From NCBI RefSeq assembly GCF_000420265.1, contig NZ_ATUP01000001.1, forward strand, positions 868,001-932,000: a stretch of 64,000 bases of DNA, in the 5' to 3' direction. Position 1 is the first letter of the stretch, and every line of letters begins with the position of its first letter. This stretch comes from Oceanicaulis alexandrii DSM 11625. Lineage in GTDB: Bacteria > Pseudomonadota > Alphaproteobacteria > Caulobacterales > Maricaulaceae. Shown here one piece after another: positions 1 to 8,275 of this stretch. The notes below the pieces were generated by a model. It was not told the origin of the DNA. It worked only from the letters and a program-made list of their open reading frames with translations, and made no database searches. The position numbers and the translations under genes were made by a program.

Positions 1-76
1 CCGCTTGAGCGCGTTGTTTTTATCAGATTGAACAAACCCGGCAAGCAAGCAGACGCAGGACGTGTCTGTGTGCGTC

Positions 77-1099
77 CTAGCCCGGCTTGAAATGCTTGGC
101 GAGCTTCAGGCCCTGGGCCTGATAATTCGAGCCGGCGACGCCATAGGGCGTTTTCACGTCTGACGACATCGGTTCATAGACGAGGCGGGCCACGGCCTGA
201 CCATGATCAAGGATGAAGGGCACGTCGCGCCCGCGCACTTCCAGCACGGCGCGCGAACCGGCGCCGCCCGCCGCATCCACGCCGAAACCGGGATCAAAAA
301 AGCCGGCGTAATGGGCGCGGAACTCACCGATTTCGGGCGCGATGGGCGCCATTTCGGCGGCCTGATCCACCGGCACGCTGACGGCTTCGCGCGAACACAG
401 AATATAGAACTCGCCGGGATCAAGCACGATGCGGCCATTGGGGGCGTAGATCGGCTCCCAGAAGCGCGCAGGATCGTGCGCGCCGACTTTCATCAGGTCC
501 ACGAGCGGGCTGTGACGCTTGGCGCGATACCCCACGGGCTGGCCGTCCCCGGCCTTGAGGTCGACGGAAAGAGTGACCGCATCGAGCGCCGTCATCTCGC
601 CCGCGCGCAGGCGCACCTGCACCAGCCGGTCGCCGGGGCGGGCCAGCACCGAGAAGGTGCGCGGGGAAATCTCCACATAGAGCGGGCCTTGATAGCCGGC
701 GCGCACCTGATCAAAGGCGCTCGACTGATCGCCGATCACGCGGGTGAAGACATCCAGGCGCCCGGTGGAGCTTTTGGGATTGGCGAAGGCCGCGACCGCG
801 TCGGGCAAACTCAGGCTTTCCTGAATTTCGGCCAGATAAACGCAGCCCGTCTCCAGCACCGCCCCGCCCTCAAGGTCGAGCTCGTGCATCACTACGTCTT
901 CATCCAGGCAGTCCAGCACGGCGCGCGCAGGTCCGGGCAGGAAACTCGCCCGCAAGCGCCAAGCCCGGCGCGCCAGACGCAGATCAAGGCTCGCAGGCTG
1001 GATCTGCCCGTTTTCCAGCGACTTATCAGACGCGATCCAGCCCTGAGCGACGGCTTCGGACAGGGCGCGGTCAGGCAGAATGCCGGGGGGAAGAGTCAT
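77..1099 (-). CDS. dcd: 2'-deoxycytidine 5'-triphosphate deaminase (long alphaproteobacterial form)
   Basis: Predicted cytosolic enzyme that deaminates dCTP to dUTP, supplying dTTP synthesis. The 340-residue protein is about twice the length of the E. coli Dcd and fits the long DCD family with two dUTPase-like beta folds. Visible family features are the N-terminal 'GQIQPASLDLRL' stretch and the 'FANPKSSTGRLDVF' segment that resembles the trimer active-site loop. The start at the ATG near 1099 has only a weak ribosome site. It stands alone, divergent from apaG. Family assignment is by remembered motifs; I am confident of the superfamily and fairly confident of the exact reaction. Confidence 0.85.
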   Translation of the reverse strand: MTLPPGILPDRALSEAVAQGWIASDKSLENGQIQPASLDLRLARRAWRLRASFLPGPARAVLDCLDEDVVMHELDLEGGAVLETGCVYLAEIQESLSLPDAVAAFANPKSSTGRLDVFTRVIGDQSSAFDQVRAGYQGPLYVEISPRTFSVLARPGDRLVQVRLRAGEMTALDAVTLSVDLKAGDGQPVGYRAKRHSPLVDLMKVGAHDPARFWEPIYAPNGRIVLDPGEFYILCSREAVSVPVDQAAEMAPIAPEIGEFRAHYAGFFDPGFGVDAAGGAGSRAVLEVRGRDVPFILDHGQAVARLVYEPMSSDVKTPYGVAGSNYQAQGLKLAKHFKPG

Positions 1100-1278
1100 C
1101 AGATCAGGGCTTCACAACAGAATCATTTCAGCGGCTCAAGTGTCCGCGCTTGACCCCCGCCTTGTCCAGCAAGCCAGGCCGCCGCACAAGCGCCGCGCTG
1201 CGTGCGGCACTATTTTGCTTGAGCCATGGGCGCTATCTGGGTCTGATACGCGCTCGCTCTTTAAGGGAAGGCCCGCCC

Positions 1279-1671
1279 ATGTATGAAGAAGTCACTCGGG
1301 ACATTCTGATCCGCGTGCGCCCGGCTTTTCGGGACGAGGAGTCCGAACCCGATGAGGGGCGCTATTTCTGGTCCTACACCATCGAGATCGAGAACAAGGG
1401 CCAGGCGGTCGTCCAGTTGATGAGCCGGGAATGGCGCATCACCGACGCCTTCAACCAGACCGAGATCGTGCGCGGGCCCGGCGTGGTCGGCGAACAGCCC
1501 CGGATCAAACCGGGCGAGGTGTTCGCCTATACCTCCGGCGCGCCGCTGGGCACGCCGTCAGGCTTCATGCGCGGCGCCTACACCATGCGCACCGAGGATG
1601 GCGAGAAGTTTGACGCGGTCATTCCAGGCTTTGCGCTGGACTCTCCGTTCAACACCGTGACCTTGCACTAG
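1279..1671 (+). CDS. apaG: ApaG domain protein
   Basis: A 130-residue single-domain protein of the ApaG family, an immunoglobulin-like beta fold historically linked to Co2+/Mg2+ resistance, biochemical role unsettled. Typical motifs are 'YFWSYTIEIEN', 'LMSREWRITDA' and 'GVVGEQPRIKPGE', followed by 'YTSGAPLGTPSG' and 'GAYTM'. A longer reading frame begins at 1150, but the ATG at 1279 follows an 'aagggaag' ribosome site and matches the family N-terminus, so I chose it. It precedes trkH by 19 bases on the same strand and may be co-transcribed with it. Confidence 0.93.
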   Translation: MYEEVTRDILIRVRPAFRDEESEPDEGRYFWSYTIEIENKGQAVVQLMSREWRITDAFNQTEIVRGPGVVGEQPRIKPGEVFAYTSGAPLGTPSGFMRGAYTMRTEDGEKFDAVIPGFALDSPFNTVTLH

Positions 1672-1690
1672 AGCCGCTTCGGGAAATCCT

Positions 1691-3148
1691 GTGAACGCTT
1701 CGGGCCGCACCGTTCTTTTTGTGCTGGGCGTCATGCTCGCCAGCCTGTCCGCCGCCATGTTCGCGCCGGCGATCGCGGACCTGAATGACGACGCCCAGGC
1801 CGCGCACGCCTTTTTCGGCGCGGGCGGGCTGGGGTTGGCGCTCGGCGGGATCATGACCTTGATGGGCCGCGGCTCGACCAAGGATCTCAGCGCGCGCGGC
1901 GCGATTCTGCTGACGGGCGGCGCGTGGATCGTATTGTCAGTCGCCGCCGCCATCCCGCTGAAACTCTCAGGCCTCGACATCAGCTGGACGGACGCCCTGT
2001 TTGAAGCCACCTCGGGCATCACCACCACCGGCGCCACGGTGCTGACGGGCTTGCAGGACATGCCCGCGGGCATCTTGCTGTGGCGCTCGATCCTGCAATG
2101 GATCGGCGGGGTCGGGATCATCGTGACCGCCATGGCGATCTGGCCGCTCCTCGGGATTGGCGGCATGCAGCTCTTCCGGCTTGAAAGCTCTGACAATTCA
2201 GAGAAGGCCCTGCCGCGCGCCGGTCAGATCGCGGCCGCGGTCGGCCTGGTCTATCTGGTGCTGACCTTCCTGTGCTTTCTCGCCTATCTGGGCGCGGAGA
2301 TGACGCCGTTTGAAGCGATCAATCACGCCATGACCACAGTGGCGACGGGCGGCTTCTCCACCCATGACGGCTCCATCGGGGCCTTTGTCGACGGCGGCGC
2401 GGACCTGGTCGCTCTGGTGTTCATGGTGCTGGCGGCCTTGCCCTTCGTGTTGTTTCTGCGCGCCGCCCAGGGACGGCCGGATTTGTTGGTGTTCGATCCG
2501 CAGGCGCGGGCCTTCTTGATGGTGGCGCTGACAGCGTCCGTGCTGCTGACGCTTTGGCTGGTGGTCCATGACCCCCATGATCATGCGCACCTGCCCGCCT
2601 GGCGGATCGCGGCGGTCAACGGCGTCTCCGTGCTGACCGGGACCGGGTACGCCTCGGTTGATTTCTGGCTCTGGGGCGGGGGCGCGGCGGGCATTTTCTT
2701 CGTTCTGATGTTCATCGGCGGCTGCGCCGGGTCGACCACGTGCTCGGTGAAGATCTTCCGCTATCAGATCGCAGCCTCGGCCATGAACGCCTATATCGCC
2801 CAGTACGCGCGGCCCAACGCCGTCAAGCCCATCCGCTACCGCAACCAGACCGTTCCCGACGAGACGGTACGCTCGGTGCTGGGGTTCTTCTTCTTGTTCT
2901 TTCTGACTTTCGGGATCAGCGCCTCGATCCTGAGCCTGATCGGGCTCGACCCTGTGACCGCCGTCAGCGGCGCGGCCACCACGCTCGCCAATGTGGGCCC
3001 GGGGCTGGGCGAGATCATCGGCCCCGCCGGCTCGTTCCAGGACCTGCCAGCCCCAGCGAAATGGGTGATGACGGCCAATATGATCATTGGCCGACTGGAG
3101 ATCATGGTGATTTTCGTGATGCTGGCGCCGCGCTTCTGGCGCGGCTAG
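1691..3148 (+). CDS. trkH: Trk-type potassium uptake membrane subunit TrkH
   Basis: Inner-membrane K+ channel subunit of the Trk/Ktr superfamily, 485 residues starting with GTG. Four pore-loop repeats are visible: 'TSGITTTG' near residue 108, 'ATGGFSTHDG' near 218, 'TGTGYASVD' near 316 and 'ANVGPGLG' near 433; each supplies a filter glycine. Hydrophobic helices alternate through the whole length. Trk channels need a cytosolic TrkA/KtrA gating subunit, and none is encoded in this window. The 3' end overlaps the convergent ABC ATPase gene by 4 bases. Confidence 0.93.
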   Translation: MNASGRTVLFVLGVMLASLSAAMFAPAIADLNDDAQAAHAFFGAGGLGLALGGIMTLMGRGSTKDLSARGAILLTGGAWIVLSVAAAIPLKLSGLDISWTDALFEATSGITTTGATVLTGLQDMPAGILLWRSILQWIGGVGIIVTAMAIWPLLGIGGMQLFRLESSDNSEKALPRAGQIAAAVGLVYLVLTFLCFLAYLGAEMTPFEAINHAMTTVATGGFSTHDGSIGAFVDGGADLVALVFMVLAALPFVLFLRAAQGRPDLLVFDPQARAFLMVALTASVLLTLWLVVHDPHDHAHLPAWRIAAVNGVSVLTGTGYASVDFWLWGGGAAGIFFVLMFIGGCAGSTTCSVKIFRYQIAASAMNAYIAQYARPNAVKPIRYRNQTVPDETVRSVLGFFFLFFLTFGISASILSLIGLDPVTAVSGAATTLANVGPGLGEIIGPAGSFQDLPAPAKWVMTANMIIGRLEIMVIFVMLAPRFWRG

Positions 3149-3897
3149 GCGTTCAGGGCCTTCGAGCGCTCGATCACCTCATCCACATCGCCGCGATGGG
3201 TGATCACGCCTTCCTGCATCAAGATCGCCTGATTGCAGACCGACTGCATCAGTTTGACGTTATGGGTCGCCAGCACGAGGATGCGTGAGCGTTTGACCAT
3301 GTCGTCCAGCCGCTCCTTGGCCCGCGCCTGAAAGGCCGCGTCGCCGGCGCCCAGCCATTCGTCAAACAGCAAGATATCCGCATCAAACGCCGTGGCGCAG
3401 GCGAATTTGAGCCGCATGGCCATGCCTTGCGAATAGGTGCGGATCGGCAGGTCCAGATAATCGCCCAGCCCTGTAAACCGGATGATGTCTTCCTGCATGC
3501 CCTCGATTTCGCGCTGGCTCTTGCCCGCCACGATGCCGGCCAGCCGGATATTCTCATATCCGGTGGCGTCCATGTTCATGCCCAGGCCGATGTTGAACAT
3601 GGTCGCGATATGCCCATCCACGGCCACCATGCCGCGCTTGGGCGGATAGATGCCGGCGATGGTGCGCAGCAATGTGGTCTTGCCGGCGCCGTTGCGGCCG
3701 ACGACGCCCAGCCGGTCTCCCGGCTTGAGCAAAAGCGACATGTTGCGGATGGCGTGCACGTTCAGGTTCGAGCCCTGACGCTCGATCAGGCCGCCGGACA
3801 CCCGCTCTTCACTCGCTGTGTCCGTGTCCGCGTTCTTACGCTTCACCCGGCGCGAGGTGAAGGTGACGTCGACATTTCTGAGAAGAACTCGAGCCAT
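3145..3897 (-). CDS. ABC transporter ATPase for polysaccharide export (Wzt/KpsT type)
   Basis: Nucleotide-binding subunit of a glycan exporter, 250 residues. Walker A 'GRNGAGKTT' lies at 67-75, the signature 'YSQGM' at 156-160, Walker B 'ILLFDE' at 175-180 and the switch histidine at 212. The N-terminus carries an extra charged stretch of about 30 residues between the first strand and the Walker A strand. The protein stops soon after the ATPase fold, so it lacks the C-terminal carbohydrate-binding domain of O9a-type Wzt. Its partner permease lies 4 bases upstream, and the operon begins with a glycosyltransferase and a methyltransferase-like gene. Confidence 0.9.
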   Translation of the reverse strand: MARVLLRNVDVTFTSRRVKRKNADTDTASEERVSGGLIERQGSNLNVHAIRNMSLLLKPGDRLGVVGRNGAGKTTLLRTIAGIYPPKRGMVAVDGHIATMFNIGLGMNMDATGYENIRLAGIVAGKSQREIEGMQEDIIRFTGLGDYLDLPIRTYSQGMAMRLKFACATAFDADILLFDEWLGAGDAAFQARAKERLDDMVKRSRILVLATHNVKLMQSVCNQAILMQEGVITHRGDVDEVIERSKALNA

Positions 3898-3901
3898 GGC
3901 G

Positions 3902-4765
3902 TTACAACCAGAAAATCAGATCGCGACGAAACCGCGCGAACACCGCGAACGTGACCAGTGAGCCGATCGCTGTCATCGCCAGAACGACCCACCAATGAAA
4001 CATCACCACCTGACCGTTGAGCAGCGGCTCCCGGACAATGGCGATGAAATGGGTCAGCGGATTGATATTGGCGAACTTGCCGCGCGTCCCCAGCTCGTCC
4101 GCGACCCACAAGACCGGCGTCATCAGAAAGGCGAAGCGCATGATGGTGGCGACGATATGCTGCAAATCACGGAACCGCGCCGTCAGGAAGCCCAAGAGCA
4201 AGCTGACCCAGACCGAGGTGTAGATGATCACCACCAGCGCCGGGATCGTCCATAACGCGCCCCAGGTCAGCGGGTGGCGCAAGAAAGCCAGCGCCATGGC
4301 CACCGACAATCCCGTCAAAGCCAGGTTGAAGACGTTGCGAAAGGTCAGTTTGTAAGCGAAGAGGCTCATCGGCAAACGTTGCGATCTCAACCAGCCTTCC
4401 GCTGCGATAAAGACGGTGCAGGCCCCGGTGATCGCGGTCGCGATGTATTGGTACACCCACAAGCCGATCAGCAGATAGGCCGCGAACCAACGTGCATCTG
4501 TCGAGCTCAAAGCGCCGAAAAACCAGATCAGCCCTGCGCCGAACACAAGGAAGGACACCACGATCCACGCCGCGCCCAGCAAGGAGCCGCGATAGAGCTG
4601 TTTGACTTCCTGAAGGCCCAGATTGATCCACAGGCTGTGCCGCTCCAGCCCCTCCTTGAGATCAAACCAGGCGTCTGAAACCGGGTTGCTATTGGAACGA
4701 AAGCGAGGAAAAGACGACACACGCGCACTCTGAAAATTGACGTTAACGGCTTGAACAACCCTCAT
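3902..4765 (-). CDS. ABC-2 type polysaccharide export permease (Wzm/KpsM type)
   Basis: Inner-membrane permease of 287 residues. After a polar N-terminus of about 50 residues comes an amphipathic stretch ending 'LQEVKQLYRGSLLGAAW', the usual entry to the Wzm/KpsM membrane domain, then about six hydrophobic helices. It would form the channel with the ATPase encoded immediately downstream (4-base gap) and move an undecaprenyl-linked or lipid-linked glycan across the inner membrane. The substrate cannot be told from sequence. An alternative is export of teichoic-acid-like or capsule polymers, which use the same family. Confidence 0.88.
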   Translation of the reverse strand: MRVVQAVNVNFQSARVSSFPRFRSNSNPVSDAWFDLKEGLERHSLWINLGLQEVKQLYRGSLLGAAWIVVSFLVFGAGLIWFFGALSSTDARWFAAYLLIGLWVYQYIATAITGACTVFIAAEGWLRSQRLPMSLFAYKLTFRNVFNLALTGLSVAMALAFLRHPLTWGALWTIPALVVIIYTSVWVSLLLGFLTARFRDLQHIVATIMRFAFLMTPVLWVADELGTRGKFANINPLTHFIAIVREPLLNGQVVMFHWWVVLAMTAIGSLVTFAVFARFRRDLIFWL

Positions 4766-4802
4766 CTGACCAATGGTAGGTCACCTTATGAGGAATAGGG
4801 GG

Positions 4803-6059
4803 TCAGGTAAGCTTATCCAGTCCCAAACGAGGGTTCCTTACAGCATAGGGCAATCCCTTGCCTCCCCAGGAATCGAAAACTGAACCGATGTCCAAAGCGA
4901 CAGCACCCTGTTTCTTGGCGAGATTCGCATAATGCTTGCCGTAAAGCCCCGCCCCGATCAGGAAGACAGAACCGCGCAAATCTCCCAGCGATGCGATACG
5001 TTTGTCCACAGCGCTGCAAAGGAAAGGGTATTGGCCGAAACCATCGCCGTCTCCCCAAGTGTGATGGTGCGGCACTTCAATGAAAGACAACGCTTTGGGA
5101 GACAGCGCGCTCTGAAGCTGGCTCGTCAGATCCCAAGGTCCGACCAGAACGATCCGATCCGCTTTGCGAGTCACAGCCTGGAAGAAGTCAGGCGTTTCTG
5201 CGAGTTGCTGAAACACATTCGTTCCGATCCGGTCTTCATCCTTCCAGTGAGGATCAAGTGACAACGCATAAAACATCGCATCCGAGTATGCGACCATGCC
5301 GGATGTGCATGTCTCTTCGATGCCTCTGAAGAAGTCCCAGACAGGAAGACCTATTTCATCGGCGCCTTTACAGGCTTGCTGGAGCATGTCGCGCAAGATT
5401 GCGCTCGTCGTGAGCACCCAGTCCCGGTCCCGGTCCCGGTTCAGCTCTACAGAGCGCGGCCCAAAATGATAGTACAGAACCTGGGTGAGGACCTCAGCTG
5501 CGCTGAAGGTGGCGCCAGCGCCCAGAATACGCCCCTCGCCATCACCCAGACGCACCACGCTATAGGGTTGGCGCTGCTCAATCGCGCCCAGAACCCTGTG
5601 CGCAAACCGCTCGCGTCGCTCCCCGCGCATATAGACGCCCCGCAAGCCCAGCCGCTCCGAAACATCACGCGCCGCCAGCGCCAACTGACTGCGTGCGCCA
5701 ACCGGATCTTGGATGGATTCGAATGTGAGCAGTTCGAGCGTTCCCACGGCCTCTACGCCGAGCCCGGCATTGACGGGAAAAGAAACGGGCACACCCGTCA
5801 GCTGAAAGTCACACAAAATTTCATGCGACGGATCCAGCCCCCGGATGATCATATCAATAGAAGTGAAACCGTATTGCGCCAGGTCAACACTCGCCAGAAC
5901 CACAGCGCCATGCACGAACTCGATCTTGCCGTCAGCGCCTTGCAATCCGTCCGCCCAGTCAAACCGGAACCGTAAACGGCACAGCTCGGGCATCGGAACT
6001 GAAGCGCTTAGCGCAGAAGCGGGAATCCGGGTGCGACCTGCAGATACGGTGATAGACAT
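4803..6059 (-). CDS. GT-D fold glycosyltransferase with an N-terminal beta-rich domain
   Basis: A 418-residue protein, probably a glycosyltransferase of the GT-D fold (DUF1792-like). Residues 168-178 read 'VVRLGDGEGRI', which contains the D-x-E metal/nucleotide motif of this fold at 173-175. The C-terminal part has the 'LIGAGLYGKHYANLAKKQG' and 'ALDIGSVFDSWGG' segments usual at the end of that domain. Residues 1-130 form a separate region rich in predicted beta strands that I cannot name. A hexanucleotide repeat inside the gene encodes an Arg-Asp run near residues 207-212. Its place between an exporter and a methyltransferase-like gene suggests a role in building the exported glycan. Confidence 0.75.
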   Translation of the reverse strand: MSITVSAGRTRIPASALSASVPMPELCRLRFRFDWADGLQGADGKIEFVHGAVVLASVDLAQYGFTSIDMIIRGLDPSHEILCDFQLTGVPVSFPVNAGLGVEAVGTLELLTFESIQDPVGARSQLALAARDVSERLGLRGVYMRGERRERFAHRVLGAIEQRQPYSVVRLGDGEGRILGAGATFSAAEVLTQVLYYHFGPRSVELNRDRDRDWVLTTSAILRDMLQQACKGADEIGLPVWDFFRGIEETCTSGMVAYSDAMFYALSLDPHWKDEDRIGTNVFQQLAETPDFFQAVTRKADRIVLVGPWDLTSQLQSALSPKALSFIEVPHHHTWGDGDGFGQYPFLCSAVDKRIASLGDLRGSVFLIGAGLYGKHYANLAKKQGAVALDIGSVFDSWGGKGLPYAVRNPRLGLDKLT

Positions 6060-6067
6060 GGCTTGTC

Positions 6068-6658
6068 TCAGTTCACGTCGTAAAAAGCATCTTGGTGGCG
6101 AAGCGCAATTTCACCCCAATCAGTTTCTGGATCACGAATAAAAACGGCAGCCCGCCCGATGCTTTTTTCGGGACGCAGATACTCTTCAATAAAGTGATAC
6201 TTCGGACGGTCGAGATAATCGTCGAAAATCAGCTCCAGCTCGCCCCGCCCCATAGCCATGCTGGCGAGGAAACACGCAGGCCGAAAGCGTCCGTCAACTA
6301 GAACCAGGCTAACCTGAGGGGTGCGGTCAGATTGCATGACCCAGGGCGCCAAAGCATACCAGGGAAACAGATGCAGCTTGTCATGGTTCACAGGGCGACC
6401 CCATGCTCCGGTTTCACCCACATCGATGTGGTGAACCCGCGGCATGGACCGAACAGCATCAGCCTGCTCCAGAAATGCGCACAGATTTCCGGCCCAGTCC
6501 CTATCACTCTCCACGGAGACGACATGCTTGCCCTCAAGCTCTGAGGCGAGAACGGTCGAACCGCCGCTGCCATATTCCAGAATGCTATCATGGCGCTCGT
6601 AGGCCTCGGTGACATACTTCGCCACATCGTCCGGGAAAGTCAGTTTGGGACGCTGCAT
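6068..6658 (-). CDS. Class I methyltransferase-like protein of the glycan cassette
   Basis: A 196-residue protein with a Rossmann-type SAM-binding start: 'ILEYGSGGST' at 26-35 matches motif I and an acidic residue ends the second strand ('VVSVES', 46-51). A 'LVLVDGRFRPACF' segment at 118-130 occupies the motif IV position. I recall this VDGRFR pattern from methyltransferase-like proteins encoded beside surface-polysaccharide genes, but the acceptor is unknown. It is the first gene of the minus-strand cassette and ends 8 bases before the GT-D gene. It could instead be a non-catalytic relative. Confidence 0.7.
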   Translation of the reverse strand: MQRPKLTFPDDVAKYVTEAYERHDSILEYGSGGSTVLASELEGKHVVSVESDRDWAGNLCAFLEQADAVRSMPRVHHIDVGETGAWGRPVNHDKLHLFPWYALAPWVMQSDRTPQVSLVLVDGRFRPACFLASMAMGRGELELIFDDYLDRPKYHFIEEYLRPEKSIGRAAVFIRDPETDWGEIALRHQDAFYDVN

Positions 6659-6772
6659 CAGAACTGCTTCACTTGATAATTAAGCCCTTTGAGAGTTGGC
6701 ATTAATGGACCTGAAGCCGCTGGATGTCCACCATAGGCCTGCACCGCTCTTATCGGGTGCAAACGCTGTCTC

Positions 6773-7270
6773 TCACGCGCCGAGCACTGTCTTTATGAAC
6801 TCCGCCTTGGCGTCACGATACTGCGCCATCGAACGCCCCCGATAGGCGCGCTTGAGCGCGTTATAGCGCGCCACCAAAACCTTGTCCGCGATCAAGGCGT
6901 CACGAAACGCACTGAATTGATCCAGCTTATCGCCGCGCACGACGAGTTGAACGCCGACTTCGAGGGCGTAGCCGGGCGCTATAAAGGCCGCAAACCCTTC
7001 GCGCCGAGCGGAGCGCACATTGGATTGGTGGCTTGTGTCCAGATACGCCAACGCCGCAGGGAAATCCGCCGAGGCGACACGCACTGCGACGTCGAGATCA
7101 CCCTTGGTTTCACAACCTGGAACAGCGGTCGCGCCCACATGCTCGATCAGCGCCTCGGCGGGCAAGGCGCGCGCGTGCTGGCGACGCCATTTCTCAAACG
7201 CGACCTGCGCCTGACGGCGGCATTCGTCTAGATCAGGACTGAGCTGAAAGAGCGTTGAGTCATCTGACAT
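6773..7270 (-). CDS. GrpB family protein (nucleotidyltransferase-like)
   Basis: A 165-residue protein of the GrpB/UPF0157 family, which belongs to the nucleotidyltransferase superfamily and is sometimes fused to dephospho-CoA kinase. The diagnostic segment is 'IEHVGATAVPGCETKGDLDV' at 42-61; the family consensus is H-V-G-S-T-A-V-P-G followed by K and D. The C-terminus 'YRDAKAEFIKTVL' is also typical. Function is not established for the family. Its ATG shares one base with the hslO stop codon, so the two genes are probably translated from one mRNA. Confidence 0.82.
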   Translation of the reverse strand: MSDDSTLFQLSPDLDECRRQAQVAFEKWRRQHARALPAEALIEHVGATAVPGCETKGDLDVAVRVASADFPAALAYLDTSHQSNVRSARREGFAAFIAPGYALEVGVQLVVRGDKLDQFSAFRDALIADKVLVARYNALKRAYRGRSMAQYRDAKAEFIKTVLGA

Positions 7271-8253
7271 CAGTCGTTTGCAACGGCCGCAGCATCGATC
7301 TCTTCAGCCGTGAAGCGCCACTCGCTCTTGCAGTACTCACAGGTCATCTCAACCGAGCCGTCTTCCTTGCTCATATGCTCGCGGTCATCAGCCGGGAAGC
7401 GCGCCAGCATTTTGGCCAGACGCGCCCGTCCGCAGGTGCAATAGCGCTTCACCTCACGCTCTGCCTGAACCCGTACGCCGTCTTCGTGGAACAGACGGTA
7501 CAGCACGCGCCCCGCCGTCAGCTCCGGATCCAGCAGCTCGTCATCCTCAATCGTGTTGAACAGGGCGAGCGCATGATCAAACTCGGCGTCTTCTGCGGGT
7601 CGGCTGTCATCGGCGGCGATTTTCTGGATCAGTGCGCCGCCTGCGCGCCAGACGGTTTTGCCGCCATCCATGACTTGCTGGCCGACCGCCAGACGCAACC
7701 GGGTGGGCACTTGTTCTGATTGCGCGAAATAGTGCTCGGCGCTGGCGGCCAGAGTGTCGCCCTCGATAGCGGTGACGCCCTGATAGCGTTCCATGCTCTC
7801 GCCGGGATCAATCGTCATGACGAAATTGCCCTTGCCCAGAAGGTCGAGCGGCCCCAGCGGGCCGCTGGCCTGGGCTTCCAGAGCCTGCACGCGATCAGCG
7901 TCATATTTGGCGTAGGCGCGAACGCCCTGCCCGGGCACGAAATCCGCGACGACGAAGCCGACCGCGCCATTGCCTTCCACAGCCTGTCCAGTCGCGCCGG
8001 GGCCGCTGGCCTGAACGATCAGACGACCGTCAAACTTCAGCGAATCCCCGATCAGGATAGCGACCAGCGCACATTCTCCGACGAGACGGGCGACAGAGGC
8101 AGGGTAGTTATGCGCGGCCAGCATCGTGTCCATCGTCTCTCCGAGACGGACGAAACGACCGCGCACGCTCAAACCTTCGAGCTGGAACGTCAGGACGATA
8201 TTGTCGCCTGCCCCCAAGGAGTCCGGGCCAGGTGTAGAGGTCATATCAGTCAT
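7270..8253 (-). CDS. hslO: Redox-regulated chaperone Hsp33
   Basis: Cytosolic holdase that protects unfolding proteins during oxidative stress. The 327-residue protein has the N-terminal substrate-binding domain and the C-terminal redox switch: C-x-C at 272/274 and C-x-x-C at 305/308, which bind zinc when reduced and form disulfides when oxidised. The segment between the cysteine pairs is the usual unstable linker. In many Alphaproteobacteria hslO follows argD-argF; here it follows argD directly with a 22-base gap. The start at 8253 is the first of two close ATGs (the other is at 8244). Confidence 0.93.
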   Translation of the reverse strand: MTDMTSTPGPDSLGAGDNIVLTFQLEGLSVRGRFVRLGETMDTMLAAHNYPASVARLVGECALVAILIGDSLKFDGRLIVQASGPGATGQAVEGNGAVGFVVADFVPGQGVRAYAKYDADRVQALEAQASGPLGPLDLLGKGNFVMTIDPGESMERYQGVTAIEGDTLAASAEHYFAQSEQVPTRLRLAVGQQVMDGGKTVWRAGGALIQKIAADDSRPAEDAEFDHALALFNTIEDDELLDPELTAGRVLYRLFHEDGVRVQAEREVKRYCTCGRARLAKMLARFPADDREHMSKEDGSVEMTCEYCKSEWRFTAEEIDAAAVAND

Positions 8254-8275
8254 ACGTCCGTCTCGTTCCGCTTAA

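Noticed and set aside
27-95. Inverted repeat AGGACG/CGTCCT near the window start as a dcd terminator
   Set aside because: Six-base stem with a ten-base loop and no T run; too weak to call.
203-1153. 316-codon open frame antisense to dcd
   Set aside because: Composition is His/Arg/Gly-rich and it lies wholly opposite the better-supported dcd.
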